From assembly GCA_039621445.1 (NCBI GenBank), contig CP154956.1, positions 60,955,178 through 61,019,177 of the forward strand: a DNA stretch of 64,000 bases, read 5' to 3'. The position numbers and the translations under genes are program-made. Of this stretch, positions 21,956 through 33,335 are shown piece by piece. Positions within the stretch are counted from its first letter, which is position 1, and every line of letters starts with the position of its first letter. The notes below the pieces were generated by a model, which did not search any database, was not told the DNA's origin, and saw only the letters and a list, made by a program, of their open reading frames with translations. The DNA is from Euglena gracilis (taxonomy: Eukaryota; Euglenida; Euglenophyceae; Euglenales).

Positions 21956-22739
21956 GCAAGATTCTATTTGGCCCCCCTGGGGGGGCAAGTAGAATCTCGC
22001 TATATGTACATACTACGCCCATTAATTTTTGGTGCGGGCACGTCCATTAATTATTGCCGCACCCCAAAATTTTGAAAAAATACGTATCTGAGCCAGGGTG
22101 GGTCCACATGGATGCCTTGTTGGAGGCATGCAGAACGCAAAGGCATCAGAAACAGGCACCATCACGGCCTTGCGCGAAGGTGCCTCAGCGGCCCTGACAC
22201 CCCTCAATAGGGGGTAGCCCCTCCCCAGGCCTTCCGAACGGCAGCAAGCCGTCGGGGCATGCTGCCGTTGCTGGAGGTACAAATGCTGGAGGTACACCAG
22301 CCCAGGCTTGTTGAACGCCGAGCCTGGGCTATTTGCATTTATTCCCAATTTGCATTCCATCTTTTATTTTTGCTGAATGGTGAAAAGCCTCATGGACATG
22401 AATGTCCATCTTCGCTTGAGTGGGAAGAACAATTGTGCAATTGTGCATAATTTATTTTCTCATACTTAACGCCTCGCATTTTGCACCCCACCCCAAAACG
22501 TTGGCGTTTTGCCGGACATTTGTTGAATTTTATCTCAAAAATGTTTGCATTTGAAGCCAAAGAAGTCTGAACGGTTTATCAAAGTTGTCTGCACCCTGAA
22601 TCAAAATGGTTGAATTTTTTCTGAAAAAAATTGTATATGGATTGGCCAATTCCAAAAATTGACCAGAATTTAAAAGTTTAAAAGTGAAGCCTGAAAAGAT
22701 GTCGAATATAACAGTTTTTTTGAATTGTCTCCAAAGAAA
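21956..22739. other. noncoding with short hairpins
   Basis: At 21958-22000 an AGATTCTA...TAGAATCT pair encloses complementary C and G runs. At 22300-22329 GCCCAGGCT pairs with AGCCTGGGC around 12 nt; its CAGGCT/AGCCTG arms resemble a collapsed NC element. At 22100-22290 the minus strand is open for about 110 codons but I recognise nothing in it. Confidence 0.4.
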
Positions 22740-23420
22740 AAGGTTTTTTCAAAAAAACGAAGAAAATCGAAAAAAAATTGCCTGAAACTATTTTTTGGGG
22801 GGCCTCCCGGAAACGGGAAAAAAACTGTTTTCGAGCCGAAAATGAGCGTTTTCCGACCCCCCAGCCCCCCCCCCCCAGTTTTTGGCCCAAAACCCATGCA
22901 TTTTGGTTTGGCCCGGCCGGGCCGCCGGGGCCTCCAACCACCTCAAACATCTGCCACACAACTCAAACATCTGCTGCAGCATGCCACCATCACAGACGGA
23001 AAGACCTCAGCACTACACAAATCCTGGTCCGGACCCCACCCCCCCCCCCCGACGTTGGGAGGGGTCCCACCCCCTCTTTGGCAGGTTCCAAACAATCGAA
23101 GTTTTTTCCTTCCGCGCTGCGCGCCGGAAAATAAGCAAACAATGCCCTTTCCCCTCAGTTTTGAGCATTTTTGATGTTTTGGTGTTTTCCACAAAAAAGT
23201 GTTCAGAAGATTCAAAAATGAGCATTTTTGGATTTATTTTCAACAGAAAAACAGGTATTTTTGGCCAATTTCAGCTTGGTATCTGGCTTTTTGTTGGTCC
23301 ACAAAGCCGAAAAATTTCCCGGCCCCCTTCAGCTTCGAGGTCGCAGGGGGGTCCAACCCCCCCCTCCGTGTTGGGAGGGGGGTCCGGACCCCCCCCACCT
23401 CAAGGCTTCCCATACATCCC
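22740..23420 (+). repeat. composite repeat, partial copy
   Basis: One satellite unit (GGCCTCCCGGAAACGG; GAGCCGAAAATGAG), a GGCCCGGCCGGGCC block, CACCATCACAGACGGAAAGA and CTCAGCACTACACAA. Then comes the 3' module with CGCTGCGCGCCGGAAAAT and a GTTTTCCACAAAAAAGTGTTCA word. The same module order occurs at 27.8-28.2 and 54.5-54.9 kb. Confidence 0.7.
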
Positions 23421-24212
23421 TGGCTGGAGGCACCTTTTTTCCAGCCAGCTCCTGCTGCAGCAGCTGGGCTATGGACCCCCCCCCACCCGAGGGTCCTCTG
23501 AAATAAAGTTCGGACCAACCCAGTGAAGCTGCATTGGACGAAAAAAAATTTGGCGCTTTGGGAAAGTGTTCAAAAATGTCCAAAAATGACGTTTTTTTGG
23601 TGGTTTTTGGGTCTTCACCTCCAAATTGGCAGAAAATTGCCAGCCTGGCTGGATTTGGGCTTTTTGGGGCATTTTTTGGGGGTACGCGCCGGGTCCAGCT
23701 CCCAGCCGGCCAGACCCCCCCCCCCCTGATGGGGGGGTCCTGCCAGCACTTTTTTCCAGCCGCCCATGGGATCCCCCGGGGGGGGATCCCTCAGAAAACC
23801 CTGCTCTGCATAACTCCATTTTCCCCATGATCCCATGCATTTTTTCTCCCACAAAAGCCACATGATTTGGAAAATTTTCGATGGACAGTTCCACCCTTTG
23901 CTCAAGGCGGGGGGGGGATATGCGAAGCGCATATTTTGAGCATGTTTCGCATGTTTCACTTTTTTTGCCATGTTTCGCATATTTAGTATTTCATATTTAG
24001 CGCATATTCCGACAGTTTTCAGGATTTTCCCGCCGCGTATTTTGCTCGTCCCGCATGCTTTCTGCGTCTCATTGGAGACGTTTTGTATTTCTATCAACCA
24101 TTTGAGGCCATTTGCTTTCATTTTGGGGGCCATTTTCGGCTTTTTTTTTACCAATTTGGGGGCCCTGAAAAGGCTTCTTTTCAGGTCAGAAAACTACCAG
24201 GGGGGGAGGGGC
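23421..24212. other. noncoding, repeat-like
   Basis: It contains CCAGCCAGC and CCCCCGAGGGTCC words plus AT-rich sequence with GCATATTT/GTTTCGCAT words (23920-24010). No exon is supported. Confidence 0.35.
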
Positions 24213-25718
24213 AGGGTTTGATATAAGGAGGGCGTACATGGTTTAGGTGGGGGGTGTCCCCCCCCCACCCCCCCCCTCCTGGCCTGCAGGGGGGGGGGTC
24301 CGGCCCCCCCCCCCTCCCCCCCTGCCAGGGGGGGTCCGGACCGACCCTGGGGGGGGGTACCCGGGACCAGGCACCTATGCCGACCGCAGCTGAACGCAGC
24401 CGACCGCTGCCGACCGCGCAACTTTTTTCAAATTGATGTCAATTTTTCAGTGAGAATGAGGAATTAGGCTCATTTTTATCCCAGATGTTGAGATTTTTCT
24501 GGCTCATCTGGCTCATGTTGTCACTTTTGGCCACTTCTGGCCATTTTTGCACCATTTTTTGTCGCTTTTGTCCCTTTTTGCCCATTTGCCACCATAATTC
24601 ACCCATTTTGACCTATTTGACTATTTTTGGCCACTTTTTGCCCAATTCTTGCAATTTTGGGCCATTTTGTCCTGCTTTTGGGCCATTTTGGGCCACTTAT
24701 TTTTTGCCCATTTTTTTGGTCTCTTTTTGGTCCAATTTGACCATTTTGAGCATTTTGCGCCAGTCTGTTGCCAAAAGTGAACAAAAGCTGCTAAAGTGAC
24801 CAAATTGGCCAAAAGCAGGGTCATTTTGGGCCATTTTTGGGCATTTTTTTGTTATTTTTGCCTGCTTTTGGAACTTTTGGCCATTTTAACCATGTTTTGC
24901 CACTTTTAGGCCATTTTTAGGTCATGTTTGACTGCTCTTGATGTCAAAAGCAACAAAAAGACGTTTAAAGTGGCCTGAAAGTGGCCAGAAGTGGGTAAAA
25001 ATGACCAAAAGCAGAGAAAAGTGGTCAAAAGTGGGTTAAAGAGGCCAAAAGTGGTCAAAAGAGGTCAAAGCAAAGCAAAAGCTGGCCAAAAGCAGCCAAA
25101 ACACAGCAAAAAGTGGGCAAAAGCAACAAAAGTGACCAAAAGAAAGCAAAAAGCAGAAAATAATGGGCAAAGGCAGCAAAAATCGACCAAAAGTTCGCAA
25201 CAGTGGCCAAAAGCAGTCCAAAAGCATCAAAAACTGGCCAAAAGCAGCGAAAAGTGGCCAAATGTCGGCAACAGTGGATTGTGTGATTGTGATATATGCT
25301 CATTTTTTGTTGGCCTGCCCCCCACCTACAGCCAACTACTTTGCCGACCGCTGCCGACCGCAGCCGACCGCAGCCGACCGCAGCCGACCGCAGCCGACCG
25401 CGGGCTAAAATTTGGAATCTGTCATAGGTGCTTGCCCGGGACCCCCCCCAAAAAGGGTCAATTTTTTCCTCCGGCGCTTTGCGCCGAAAATTTTTTGCAT
25501 TTTTTGGCAAATTTTTGCCCAAAAAGTGCCCAAAATGGCACTTTTGGTCGTTTTGGGGGGTCATAATTTGGTCACCCGGACCACGCCACTGTTTAGGTGG
25601 GGGGGTGTCCCCCCCCCTCCTGGCCCGCAGGGGGGGGGGTCCGGACCACCCCCTGGCCCGCAGGGGGGGGGGGGGGTCCGGACCCCCCCCCCCCCCACCT
25701 GTCCTTATATCAAACCCT
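24213..25718. mobile_element. 1.5-kb inverted-repeat element with strand-switching core
   Basis: The outer inverted ends are AGGGTTTGATATAAGGA (24213-24229) and TCCTTATATCAAACCCT (25702-25718), an exact 17-nt match. Inside come C/G-run blocks, CCCGGGACCAGGCACCTATG against CATAGGTGCTTGCCCGGG, then CCGACCGCAGC repeats. The core is a T-rich half (TTTTGGCCA words, 24500-24930) followed by an A-rich half (TGGCCAAAAG words, 24950-25270). No transposase frame exists, so it is nonautonomous if mobile. Confidence 0.65.
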
Positions 25719-25974
25719 GGGGAGGGGCAGTCGGTGAGTCCGGGGCCACCCCCCCCTCTCCTGTCCCAGAGGCCTGGGCATGAGCTTCAGCACAGAAATT
25801 TTTTTTGGGAAATGGGCTCAGGCGGCCCGATTTTTGGGGGACCCCCCTCCCCCCAGGGGGAGGGGTTTTGTGCCAGGCTGGGATTCCCCCCTGGGTCTTA
25901 AAAAGAAGCCTGCACCTGAGAATGTCCAAATATGGCCCGGGCCCGGTTCCAGGAAAATCGCATATTTTCCGCCC

Positions 25975-26240
25975 TCACTCAAGGACCGCCCTTGGGCCTC
26001 AGAGCTGACCAACAGCGGCTCAAACGGAGACAGAAGTTAAAGAATTGAAAACAGATATTTTGTGTTTTGGGTGGATGGTTGGGTTGCTGGGATGGTCCAA
26101 GGAAGCCAGATATCACTTTTTTCCCTCAATGTCCATGTGTTTTTTTCTTCTTCAAAATATGTCTTGTTTTCGGAAATTTCCCTGTGGGTTTTGCATTGAA
26201 TGTGCTGGGACAGGGATATATTTTTACGTTAAGAACCGCC
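25975..26240 (+). repeat. repeat family A copy
   Basis: CTCAAGGACCGCCC at the left and GTTAAGAACCGCCC at the right. Inside are GGATGGTCCAAGGAAGCCAGA, AAAATATGTC and GAATGTGCTGGGACAGG. It ends beside the start of a composite repeat. Confidence 0.7.
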
Positions 26241-26324
26241 CTGAATTGACCATTTTCCCGCCAGGCTTTGTTTTTATTCGGAAGACCCACACGGAAGGGT
26301 CCAGGGCCGCCTATGTCTTTAGAG

Positions 26325-28200
26325 TAAGAGCGAAGCTTACCACCGGGAAAAAGGGGGGTAGAACCCCCCTCCCTCCCCTGCCCCTGGGTAGGCAATATTA
26401 ACCGCGAATTATCACCATGACCCCGGCCTGGTTCCCATTTTTTCCCCCCGGTCGAGCGACTGATTCCTGAGTTTCCAAATCACCTCCGTTTGACCCCCCC
26501 CCCACTCTCCGCCAGGCCCGAGTTATCCACCCGCGAAGGGGTCCAAATTGGCAGGATTTGCCCCCCCCCCCCAGTTTCGACTCTGCCATTTCGCCAGGGT
26601 GAGATTTTCGGTCAAAAAAAATCGATTTTTCGAAAATATCTCGAGAAAACGTACATTATTTCTGGAACTGTCGGTCGGATGAAATGTTCCACCGGAGGCC
26701 CTCTGTCGCCCCCCATTTGCCGTTTTGGCTGCCGACACGCTTGGCCCGTGTTCTGGCGCACTTTTGGGGCCCAAAACGGCCATTTCAGGGTGGTTTTTTT
26801 GGGGGCCGTTGTTTGGACAAAAAAATCGATGTTTTCAAAATATCTCGGAAATGAAACAAAAATAAAAAGAAAATGTCCGGAGACCTAAATTGAAGCCCTT
26901 GGAACGCCATACCTAACGATATTTTGATTTCCCCGCAACTCCCCGCCAAGCCCAAGATATGGCCGATTTACAGCCCAAAACAGCATAGCAGGTTTCCGGC
27001 TCTGCCATTTTCGGCCATGTGTAGGTCAAAAAGTCGAAAAAAAATCGAAAAAATTTTGCCCAAAACCATGTTTTTGGGCCTCCCGGCCCTGGAAAAACTG
27101 TTTTTGAGCCCGAGCTGAAAATGAACGTTTTTTTAATCCCCCAGCCCCCCATTTTTTGACCCGGGCTGGGCCGGGCCGGGTCGGGCCGCCAGGCCAGGCA
27201 GGGCCGGGCCGCCGGGCTGCCAGCCGACCGGGCCAGGGGTTTTCTTAAGCCGGAGGGTACCCCATCCCCCGGGGGGGGGGGGGGTCCAGCCAGCCAGCAG
27301 CCCAAATTCGGGCTGGGAACCCCCCCCCCCCCGGAGGTCGAGTGAAATAAAGTTGGGTCCAGCCCGGCCGGAGGCCGGGCCAGCCGGCCGCAGGCTGGCC
27401 AGCCAACTGGGCTGCCCAGCTCACCTATCCCTGCATTTTTCCCCCTCATCACAGCTTCCTCCATCACAGCCCCCCAGCCTTGATCCAGATCCATCCACCA
27501 AAATGTCAAAAACGGCAAAAATGTGTTAGAAAATTTTGGTTTTGATCGACCCAGCCCAGCCCAACCCCCCCCAGACCCCCCCCCCCCCCCTCCCTCCCCC
27601 CCCTATCCCCCCGGGGGGGTCCATCCAGCAGCTCATTTCCAGCCAGCAGCCTTTTTGCCAGCCGGAGGCTGGACCCCCGGGGCGGGGTTAAGAAAACCCC
27701 TGGACCAGGCAGGGCCGGGCCGCCCTGGCTGCCACACCCCTCAAGCATCTGCTGCAACATGGCACCATCACACACGTAAAGAGCTCAGCATTACACAGAA
27801 CAAAGTCCCGACCACCCCCCAGGGGGGTAAGGTGGTAGGGGGGGGGAGCCCCCCCCTGGATGTTGGGGAGTCTCTCCCCAAGGGGAGCCTCAGCAAGTTT
27901 CACAAATAGCGAAATTTTGCTTCCTGAATATGAGCAAGAAAATGCCTTTTCCACTTTTGAGCTTCCCATTTTTTGATGCTTTTGTTATCTCCACAGAAAA
28001 GTGTTCAAAAATTTCAAAAAAATGAGCATTTTTGGATTCATTTACAAAGAAAAATCAAGGATTTGCCAACATTTTTTGGCCCTGTTTCCCACAAAGCCGA
28101 AAGTTTTCCGGGCCTATGTCAGTTTCAAGGTGGGGGGGGGTCCGACCCACCCCACCCTACAAGGCTTCCCATCTATCCCCCCCCCCGCATTTCGGCGCAA
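26325..28200 (+). repeat. composite repeat, full copy interrupted by NC3
   Basis: It starts TAAGAGCGAAGCTTACCACCGGG. Then come the ATTATCACCATGA and GGCCCGAGTTAT blocks, the AAATGTCCGGAGACCTAA and CCCGCAACTCCCCGCC block, one satellite unit (27010-27130), a GGGCCGGGCC block, element NC3 (27234-27702), the CACCATCACACACGTAAAGA word (about 27765) and the 3' module to 28200. Confidence 0.7.
27234..27702 (+). mobile_element. intron-like CAG...CTG element NC3 nested in repeat
   Basis: CAGGGGTTTTCTTAA is mirrored by TTAAGAAAACCCCTG. The flanks are GACCGGGC (27226-27233) and GACCAGGC (27703-27710), 7 of 8 alike. It splits the GC-rich block of a composite repeat, so it inserted after that repeat. It belongs to a different sequence subfamily from NC1/NC2 but keeps the CAG/CTG ends and 8-bp target repeat. 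Confidence 0.75.
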
Positions 28201-28660
28201 AGTGCCCGCTAGGGATTTTTTGGAATTTTTTTTTAGATGGCCCGATTTTGAGAGAAGTAGGACCCCCCCCCCCCGCCGCCGGGGGGGGGGGCAGGGCCTG
28301 CGCTGGGCTGGGTGGGTGGTGACTTTGGACTGGAAATTCGCAGAGAAAAAAATTCTTTTGGCACCGAAGAAAAATTTGATTGCCCTCTGGAAATACAGGA
28401 AAGGCGCGGGCGGGGGTTGCCGACCCACCCATAAGGTTTCGGGGATGCAACCCCGGGGGAGGTCAATGACATGGTGTGTGTTGGACAAGAGCTAAAACCT
28501 CAGTTGGTTGGCGGATTCTCTCCCGGTTTGAAACGGGATCTTCTGCGCCATTTGTTGTCATGAAAGCAATCCGTGCAGTATTTTGGAGGTTGGTGACAGA
28601 GTGTTTTGGTTCTGTTGGTTTTGTTTTCGGAATCCTGCAATTCCTTTTAAAGCCCTCGTC

Positions 28661-28739
<79 letters not shown>
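28661..28739 (+). repeat. (CAT)n microsatellite, about 26 units
   Basis: A pure trinucleotide tract of 79 nt just upstream of an exon. Depending on frame and strand it would encode runs of Ser, His, Ile, Asp or Met. It lies in the intron before the acceptor at 28797, and I see no need to include it in an exon. Confidence 0.95.
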
Positions 28740-28797
28740 TTGTTGTGTGGTTCAAGAATTTCGCAAGGTGGGAAACAATTTGGCTTCTTTTATCCAG

Positions 28798-28882
28798 GTC
28801 TGAGAAGAAGAAGGACGAAGAGAAACGGCGGACACATCAACCTCGGAAGGAGGAGAAGAAAGCACAACGAAAGGAAGGGGAG
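28798..28882 (+). CDS. penultimate exon, basic/acidic nuclear-type protein
   Basis: The acceptor TTTTATCCAG leaves one base of a split codon, then SEKKKDEEKRRTHQPRKEEK and AQRKEGE. The donor GAG|GTGTTT is in phase 0 and the next exon starts in phase 0. The Lys/Arg/Glu-rich composition suits a nuclear RNA-processing protein and may be the tail of the CPSF6-like gene (charged C-termini are usual in that family). The exons joining them across 16-28 kb are not established. Confidence 0.65.
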
Positions 28883-28894
28883 GTGTTTAGTGCA

Positions 28895-29150
28895 TCTATT
28901 CGCAAAGGATTGTCCAAGGATGCCGAATCATTTTCCCCTCATTGTTGTTTTCTCTCGACCTGTTTTTTTTTGCCAAAATATGACTGTCTTCGTCCATTTT
29001 CTCTGTTTGTTATTTTTCCTTTGCTAGATTTACTCAACTTTTTTGTGCATTTGCATGCATTTTTTTGCCCTCCTGACCAGTTTAATGTGGTGGAAGCACA
29101 CCACATTAAAATATTTTTTTTGTTATTATTTGTTTAAGGACCGCCCTGGA
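28895..29150 (+). repeat. family A-like intron filler with 12-bp hairpin
   Basis: It resembles family A (ATTGTCCAAGGATGCCGAAT, GCCAAAATATG; ends TTAAGGACCGCCC) but the middle differs. It includes a perfect hairpin at 29081-29110, TTTAATGTGGTG with CACCACATTAAA. It makes up most of the 318-nt intron between the last two exons. Confidence 0.5.
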
Positions 29151-29200
29151 TGGTGGTGACAGTTGAGGGCGGTTGGTAAAACATAGGCTCCTCTCTGCAG

Positions 29201-29323
29201 CGAAGTTCGAAAGGTGAACGGCCCAGCGGCTCCGGCACTCGGCATCGCCACCGGCATGAGGAGGCCACGGAGGATGAGAGCGGGAGCGAGGAAACTGATG
29301 CAAAGGCGAAGCGCAAACGATGA
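29201..29323 (+). CDS. terminal exon with NLS-like C-terminus
   Basis: The acceptor CTCTCTGCAG is followed in phase 0 by 40 codons and TGA (29321-29323). The peptide starts RSSKGERPSGSGTRHRHRHE, has an acidic patch (EDESGSEE) and ends AKAKRKR, a plausible nuclear localisation signal. With the previous exon it forms a clean GT-AG intron of 318 nt (28883-29200) with matching phase. The gene is not proven; the best guess is the end of the CPSF6-like gene. Confidence 0.7.
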   Translation, partial: RSSKGERPSGSGTRHRHRHEEATEDESGSEETDAKAKRKR

Positions 29324-29499
29324 CACATTTTTGGTCACTCACAGCACCTCACTTTAATGAAGGACAGGGTTCACGACCAAATTGTAACATATATGGCAGC
29401 GTCTCTGACCACTCTCCACTTACCAAACGACCATGGATGTGCGAGAGAACGCAGCCTTTGACTTCTGATCCTCACATTTTAGCTTCGTTCAAAAGCTGC

Positions 29500-29890
29500 T
29501 TTCTATCTCGGGCAGGGGAGGGGGAATTGATATCCGCAATTTTCCGCAATTTTGCGCGATTTTTCCGCAATTCCCGCAATTTGTCCACAATTTTTTCCTT
29601 TTCTGCAATTTTTCCGCATGAATTGAAACGGAAGGCGAGATGAATTTCGGCCATTTCTTGAACGTTTCACAACACAGTTTCTTTTTTTGTTATTTTGTTT
29701 CAAATTTGCCAAGTTTTGTGAAACGCTACAAAATTTGACAATTTTGGTAAATATAATGCGGTTTTAAAATTCCGCATTGGACCAGATTCCTGAGACCAAA
29801 GTTTTGTTAATTTTTTGCCATTTTTGTGTTTTTCACCCAAGAAATTCCATATTTCCAGAATCAGCATGTTTCACAAAATCATGCTTTTCG
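29500..29890 (+). repeat. repeat family G, copy 3
   Basis: CCGCAATTTTCCGCAATTTT, GAATTGAAACGGAAGGCGAG, CTTGAACGTTTCACAA and TTTTTCACCCAAGAAATTCC, collinear with 6780-7360. A partial AGGAACGCCTGCCCACAGCAGG block of the NC family follows at 29898. Confidence 0.6.
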
Positions 29891-30067
29891 ACCTTTTAGG
29901 GGGGATAGGGTTTTAGGAACGCCTGCCCACAGCAGGCACCCCCCTCCGACCCTGGCGCCGGGGGCCCGGAAAAGGCCATTTTTCAATGAAAATTTTCTGG
30001 GTCCCCCCCCGGACCCCAGGGTTGGATGGGAAGCCCTTCGGTATTTAGGTAGGTGGTAGGGGGGGAT

Positions 30068-31990
30068 CGCTGAGCTCTTATCCCTTAATGGGTAAGAGCG
30101 AAGCTTACCACCGGCCAAACCCCCCCCCCGGCCCCCCCCCCCCGCCCCCCCCCCCGGGTCGGGGCCACCAGGAGAACCGACGGATTATCACCATGATCCC
30201 GGCCCGGTTCCCGGAATTTTTTTTTCCAGTCGCGAGCGACTGGATTTCTAGTTTCCGAATCACCTGGGTTTGACCCCCAACTCCCCGCCAGGCCCGAGTT
30301 ATTCACGCGCGAAGGGGCCCAAACTCGGTAGGATTTGCCCGCCCCCCCTGGATAAGCCCCCCCCCTTTGGACTCTGCCATTTCGGCCAAAAAATGGCAAT
30401 TTTCAAAATATCTCCAAAATGAAGCCAAATCAAAGGAAATGGCCGGAGACCTAATTTGAAGCCCTTGGAACGCCCCATCTACCGGTATTTTGATTTCCCC
30501 GCAACTCCCCGCCTGGCCCGAGATACGGCCGTTTTCGGCGCAGATGGCCGTTTTGGACACTTTTCCCACTGTTCGACTTAGCCGTTTTCGGGGGGTGGGG
30601 GGTAAAAAATTCGATGTTTTCAAAGTTTCTCGAAAATGATGCAAAATAAAAGGAAATGTCCGCAGACCTAAATTGAAGCCCTTGGAAAGTTCTATCTAGT
30701 GGGATTTTGGTTTCTCCGCAACTCCCCGCCCAGCCCGAGATACGGGCGTTTTTTACCCAATTTAACCAATTTTAGACTTATTTTGCGGCCAAAAAAAAGT
30801 CGAAAAAAATTTTTTTTGTTTCAAACGATGTTTTTTGGCCTCCCGGACCCGGAAAAACTGTTTTTGAGCCGAAAACCAGCGTTTTTCGACCCGCCAGCGC
30901 CCCGTTTTGGACCGCCGACCCATTGACTTTGGGTCAAAACCGGGTCGAAAAAGTCGAAAAAAATCGAAATTTTTTTTTTGCCCAAAACGATGTTTTTTGG
31001 CCTCCCGGACCCGGAAAAACTGTTTTTGAGCCGAAAACGAGCGTTTTTCGACCCGCCAGCGCCCCGTTTTTTGCCGACCCATTGAATTTGGGTCAAAACC
31101 GGGTCGAAAAAGTTGAAAAAATCGAATTTTTTTTTTGCCCAAAACGATGTTTTTTGGCCTCCCGGACCCAGGAAACTGTTTTTGAGCCGAAAACGAGCGT
31201 TTTTCGACCCGCCAGCGCCCCGTTTTGGACCGCCGACCCATTGACTTTGGGTCAAAACCGGGTCGAAAAAGTCGAAAAAAATCGAAATTTTTTTTTTGCC
31301 CGAAACGATGTTTTTTGGCCTCCCGGACCCGGAAAAACTGTTTTTGAGCCGAAAACGAGCGTTTTTCGACCCGCCAACGCCCCGTTTTGGACCGTCGACC
31401 CATTGACTTTGGGTCAAAACCGGGTCGAAAAAGTGGAAAAAAATCGAAAAATGATTTTTTGCCAGGAACGATGTTGGAAAAACTGTTTTTGAGCCGAAAA
31501 CGAGCGTTTTTCGACCCGCCAGCGCCCCGTTTTGGGCCGCCGACCCATTGATTTGGGGTCAAAACCGGGTCAAAAAAGTCGAAAAAATCGAAAAAATTTT
31601 TTTGCCCGAAACGATGTTTTTTGGCCTCCCGGACCCAGAAAAACTGTTTTGAGCCGAAACCGAACGTTTTTCGACCCGCCAGCGCCCCGTTTTGAGCCTC
31701 CGACCCATTGAATTTGGGTCAAAACCGGGTCGAAAAAGTGGAAAAAAATCGATTTTTTTTTGACCAAAATAATGTTTTTGGGCCTCCCGGACCCGGAAAA
31801 ACTGTTTTCGAGCCGAAAATGAGCGTTTTTCGACCCACCGGCGCCCTGTTTCTGGCACAAAACCCATGGATTTCAGGCAAAAGAGCTCCATGGAGTGGGC
31901 CGGTATGTATGGAGGGGTCAATGACGGGGTGGGTGCGCGCTTATTAAGAGCTCTGCACTATTCAAAACCTGGTCCCGACCACCCCCCACC
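30068..31990 (+). repeat. composite repeat with expanded satellite
   Basis: It starts with the hairpin GAGCTCTTATCCC / GGGTAAGAGCGAAGC. The ATTATCACCATGATCCCGG block follows, then two tandem copies of the 250-nt GGAAATGTCCGGAGACC / CCCGCAACTCCCCGCC block, then about seven satellite units. It ends with GCGCGCTTATTAAGAGCTCTG and CACTATTCAAAACCTGGTCC. Confidence 0.8.
30800..31860 (+). repeat. ~160-nt satellite array 1 (7 units, one truncated)
   Basis: TTGGCCTCCCGGACCC recurs at about 30836, 30997, 31155, 31315, 31624 and 31782, with a truncated unit near 31470. Each unit carries GAGCCGAAAACGAGCGTTTT, GACCCATTGACTTTGGGTC and GGGTCGAAAAAGTCG. As the period is close to 54 codons, long minus-strand frames run through it; I regard them as artefacts. 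Confidence 0.9.
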
Positions 31991-32234
31991 CTCGGTGTAT
32001 CTTCGTCCCCTCTCGGTCTGCCTCGGGGGAGTGCGACTTTTCGGACTCCCACGACACAGGAAAGGGGGAGGAAGGATCTGCCATAAACCCCTCCCTTATC
32101 AGGTTTAATACCTCTGTGTTGGCTCCTGCTTCGACCCAATGGGAATGCTGGCCTGCAAGGGGGCACCCCTGGGTGTAATGTGTCTGGGGATTCCACAGGC
32201 CCCATCACTGGGGTCCTTCCCTCTGGCTGCCCCA

Positions 32235-33098
32235 TCACTGGGGCGACAGCTGGCCCTGCCATAGGGCTTCCCAAAGACAGGCTTTCCCCCTGTTTTGGAA
32301 TGATGGGGGAAGGTCTGTGTCTTCAGTGGGAGGTACGTATAATGCTGTGGTCTGGGCTGATAACCTTCTGGGGGGGGGCCTGTCTGAGGCAATCTTGGGC
32401 CTCCCTCCCCAAGGGCTGATGTGGTTTGGTTGGTCTTGAATGTGGTAGCCTCCATTTGCATTCAGGGCCATCTAGCCTGCCTGGCCTCCTTTGGCCTTGT
32501 TTCCAGGAATTCTCTTGTGTCTTCTCTGTTCCTCTTGATTTCCCAGATAAGCCACCTTGGCATGATTTTCTTGAGTGACTTGATGCCATTTCTCGTGGCA
32601 TTGGCTTATTGCCCCTGGGGTTGTTTTTTTTGAGGGTGCTGGGGGGAAAGTTGGATATACCTTTCCCCAATGGGATCTTTCCAGGCTGGGATACCTTGCA
32701 CCTGGCCCCCTGATCTCTTGAATGATTGCTTTCATAGCCTTGAATCTGGGCCCCAGGGCCTGTTGAATGATGGCTGTCATACCCGGGTCGAAAGGGATCT
32801 CCTTGATTCTGACTTGAACCCCTTTGATTTCTGATATTTCTTGAAAGGCTGCCGCTGCTCTCTTGAAAGTTCTATGAATATCTTCTTGGCAGTCTGAATT
32901 TCTGGGAAGTTCCTTCTTCATGGAAGTCCAGCAGTTGATTTTTGTCGTCGTAATTGCAATGCTTCTGGGAATAATTCCAGTTGGATTCGAAGGGTTGAAT
33001 TCTTCCTCCTTGAAGTCGAAGGTCCAAAAAAAGTTTTGTCCACCAGTTGATGACAGCGATGGTCTTCGTGAATGCAATAATCCTCGTAAATAATTCAA
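32235..33098 (-). pseudogene. degenerate ORF, possibly Gag-like
   Basis: The minus strand is open for 208 codons (33098-32472), and after one stop the same frame stays open for 78 more. The peptide looks natural, with IIQQALGPRFKAMKAIIQEI and a basic Pro/Lys-rich tail (GKVYPTFPPAPSKKTTPG). No conserved domain is recognised. The neighbouring retroelement remains and the low-complexity tail make an old Gag plausible but unproven. Confidence 0.35.
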
Positions 33099-33335
33099 GT
33101 TGAACTTGTAACAGTGAAATTCTTTCTCCTTGAGTCCGAAGGGAAGAATTAGGAATCAGCCAACTCCGGCAACAAAAAGCAGTAAGACGCACCCCCGCGA
33201 GCACCAACCACACCAGAACGAAACAGCCGGCAAGGAAAGCAGGACCTCACCATCTCGCAGTGCGGAGCCCGAATGGTCCTGGGAGTAAATTCAGAGTCAG
33301 CCAGCACCGGTGGGGCAGGCGCTAAGCGGGACCCC

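Noticed and set aside
21483-22075. Long overlapping frames of Tyr-Thr/Ile-His/Tyr-Ile repeats on both strands
   Set aside because: They are translations of the CATATA/CCATAT microsatellite.
25330-25405. Evenly spaced CCGACCGCAGC units considered as a CRISPR-like array
   Set aside because: Contiguous tandem repeats without unique spacers, in a eukaryotic repeat element.
28476-29137. Frames with poly-His or poly-Ser tracts
   Set aside because: Produced by the (CAT)n microsatellite; the real exon starts after it at 28798.
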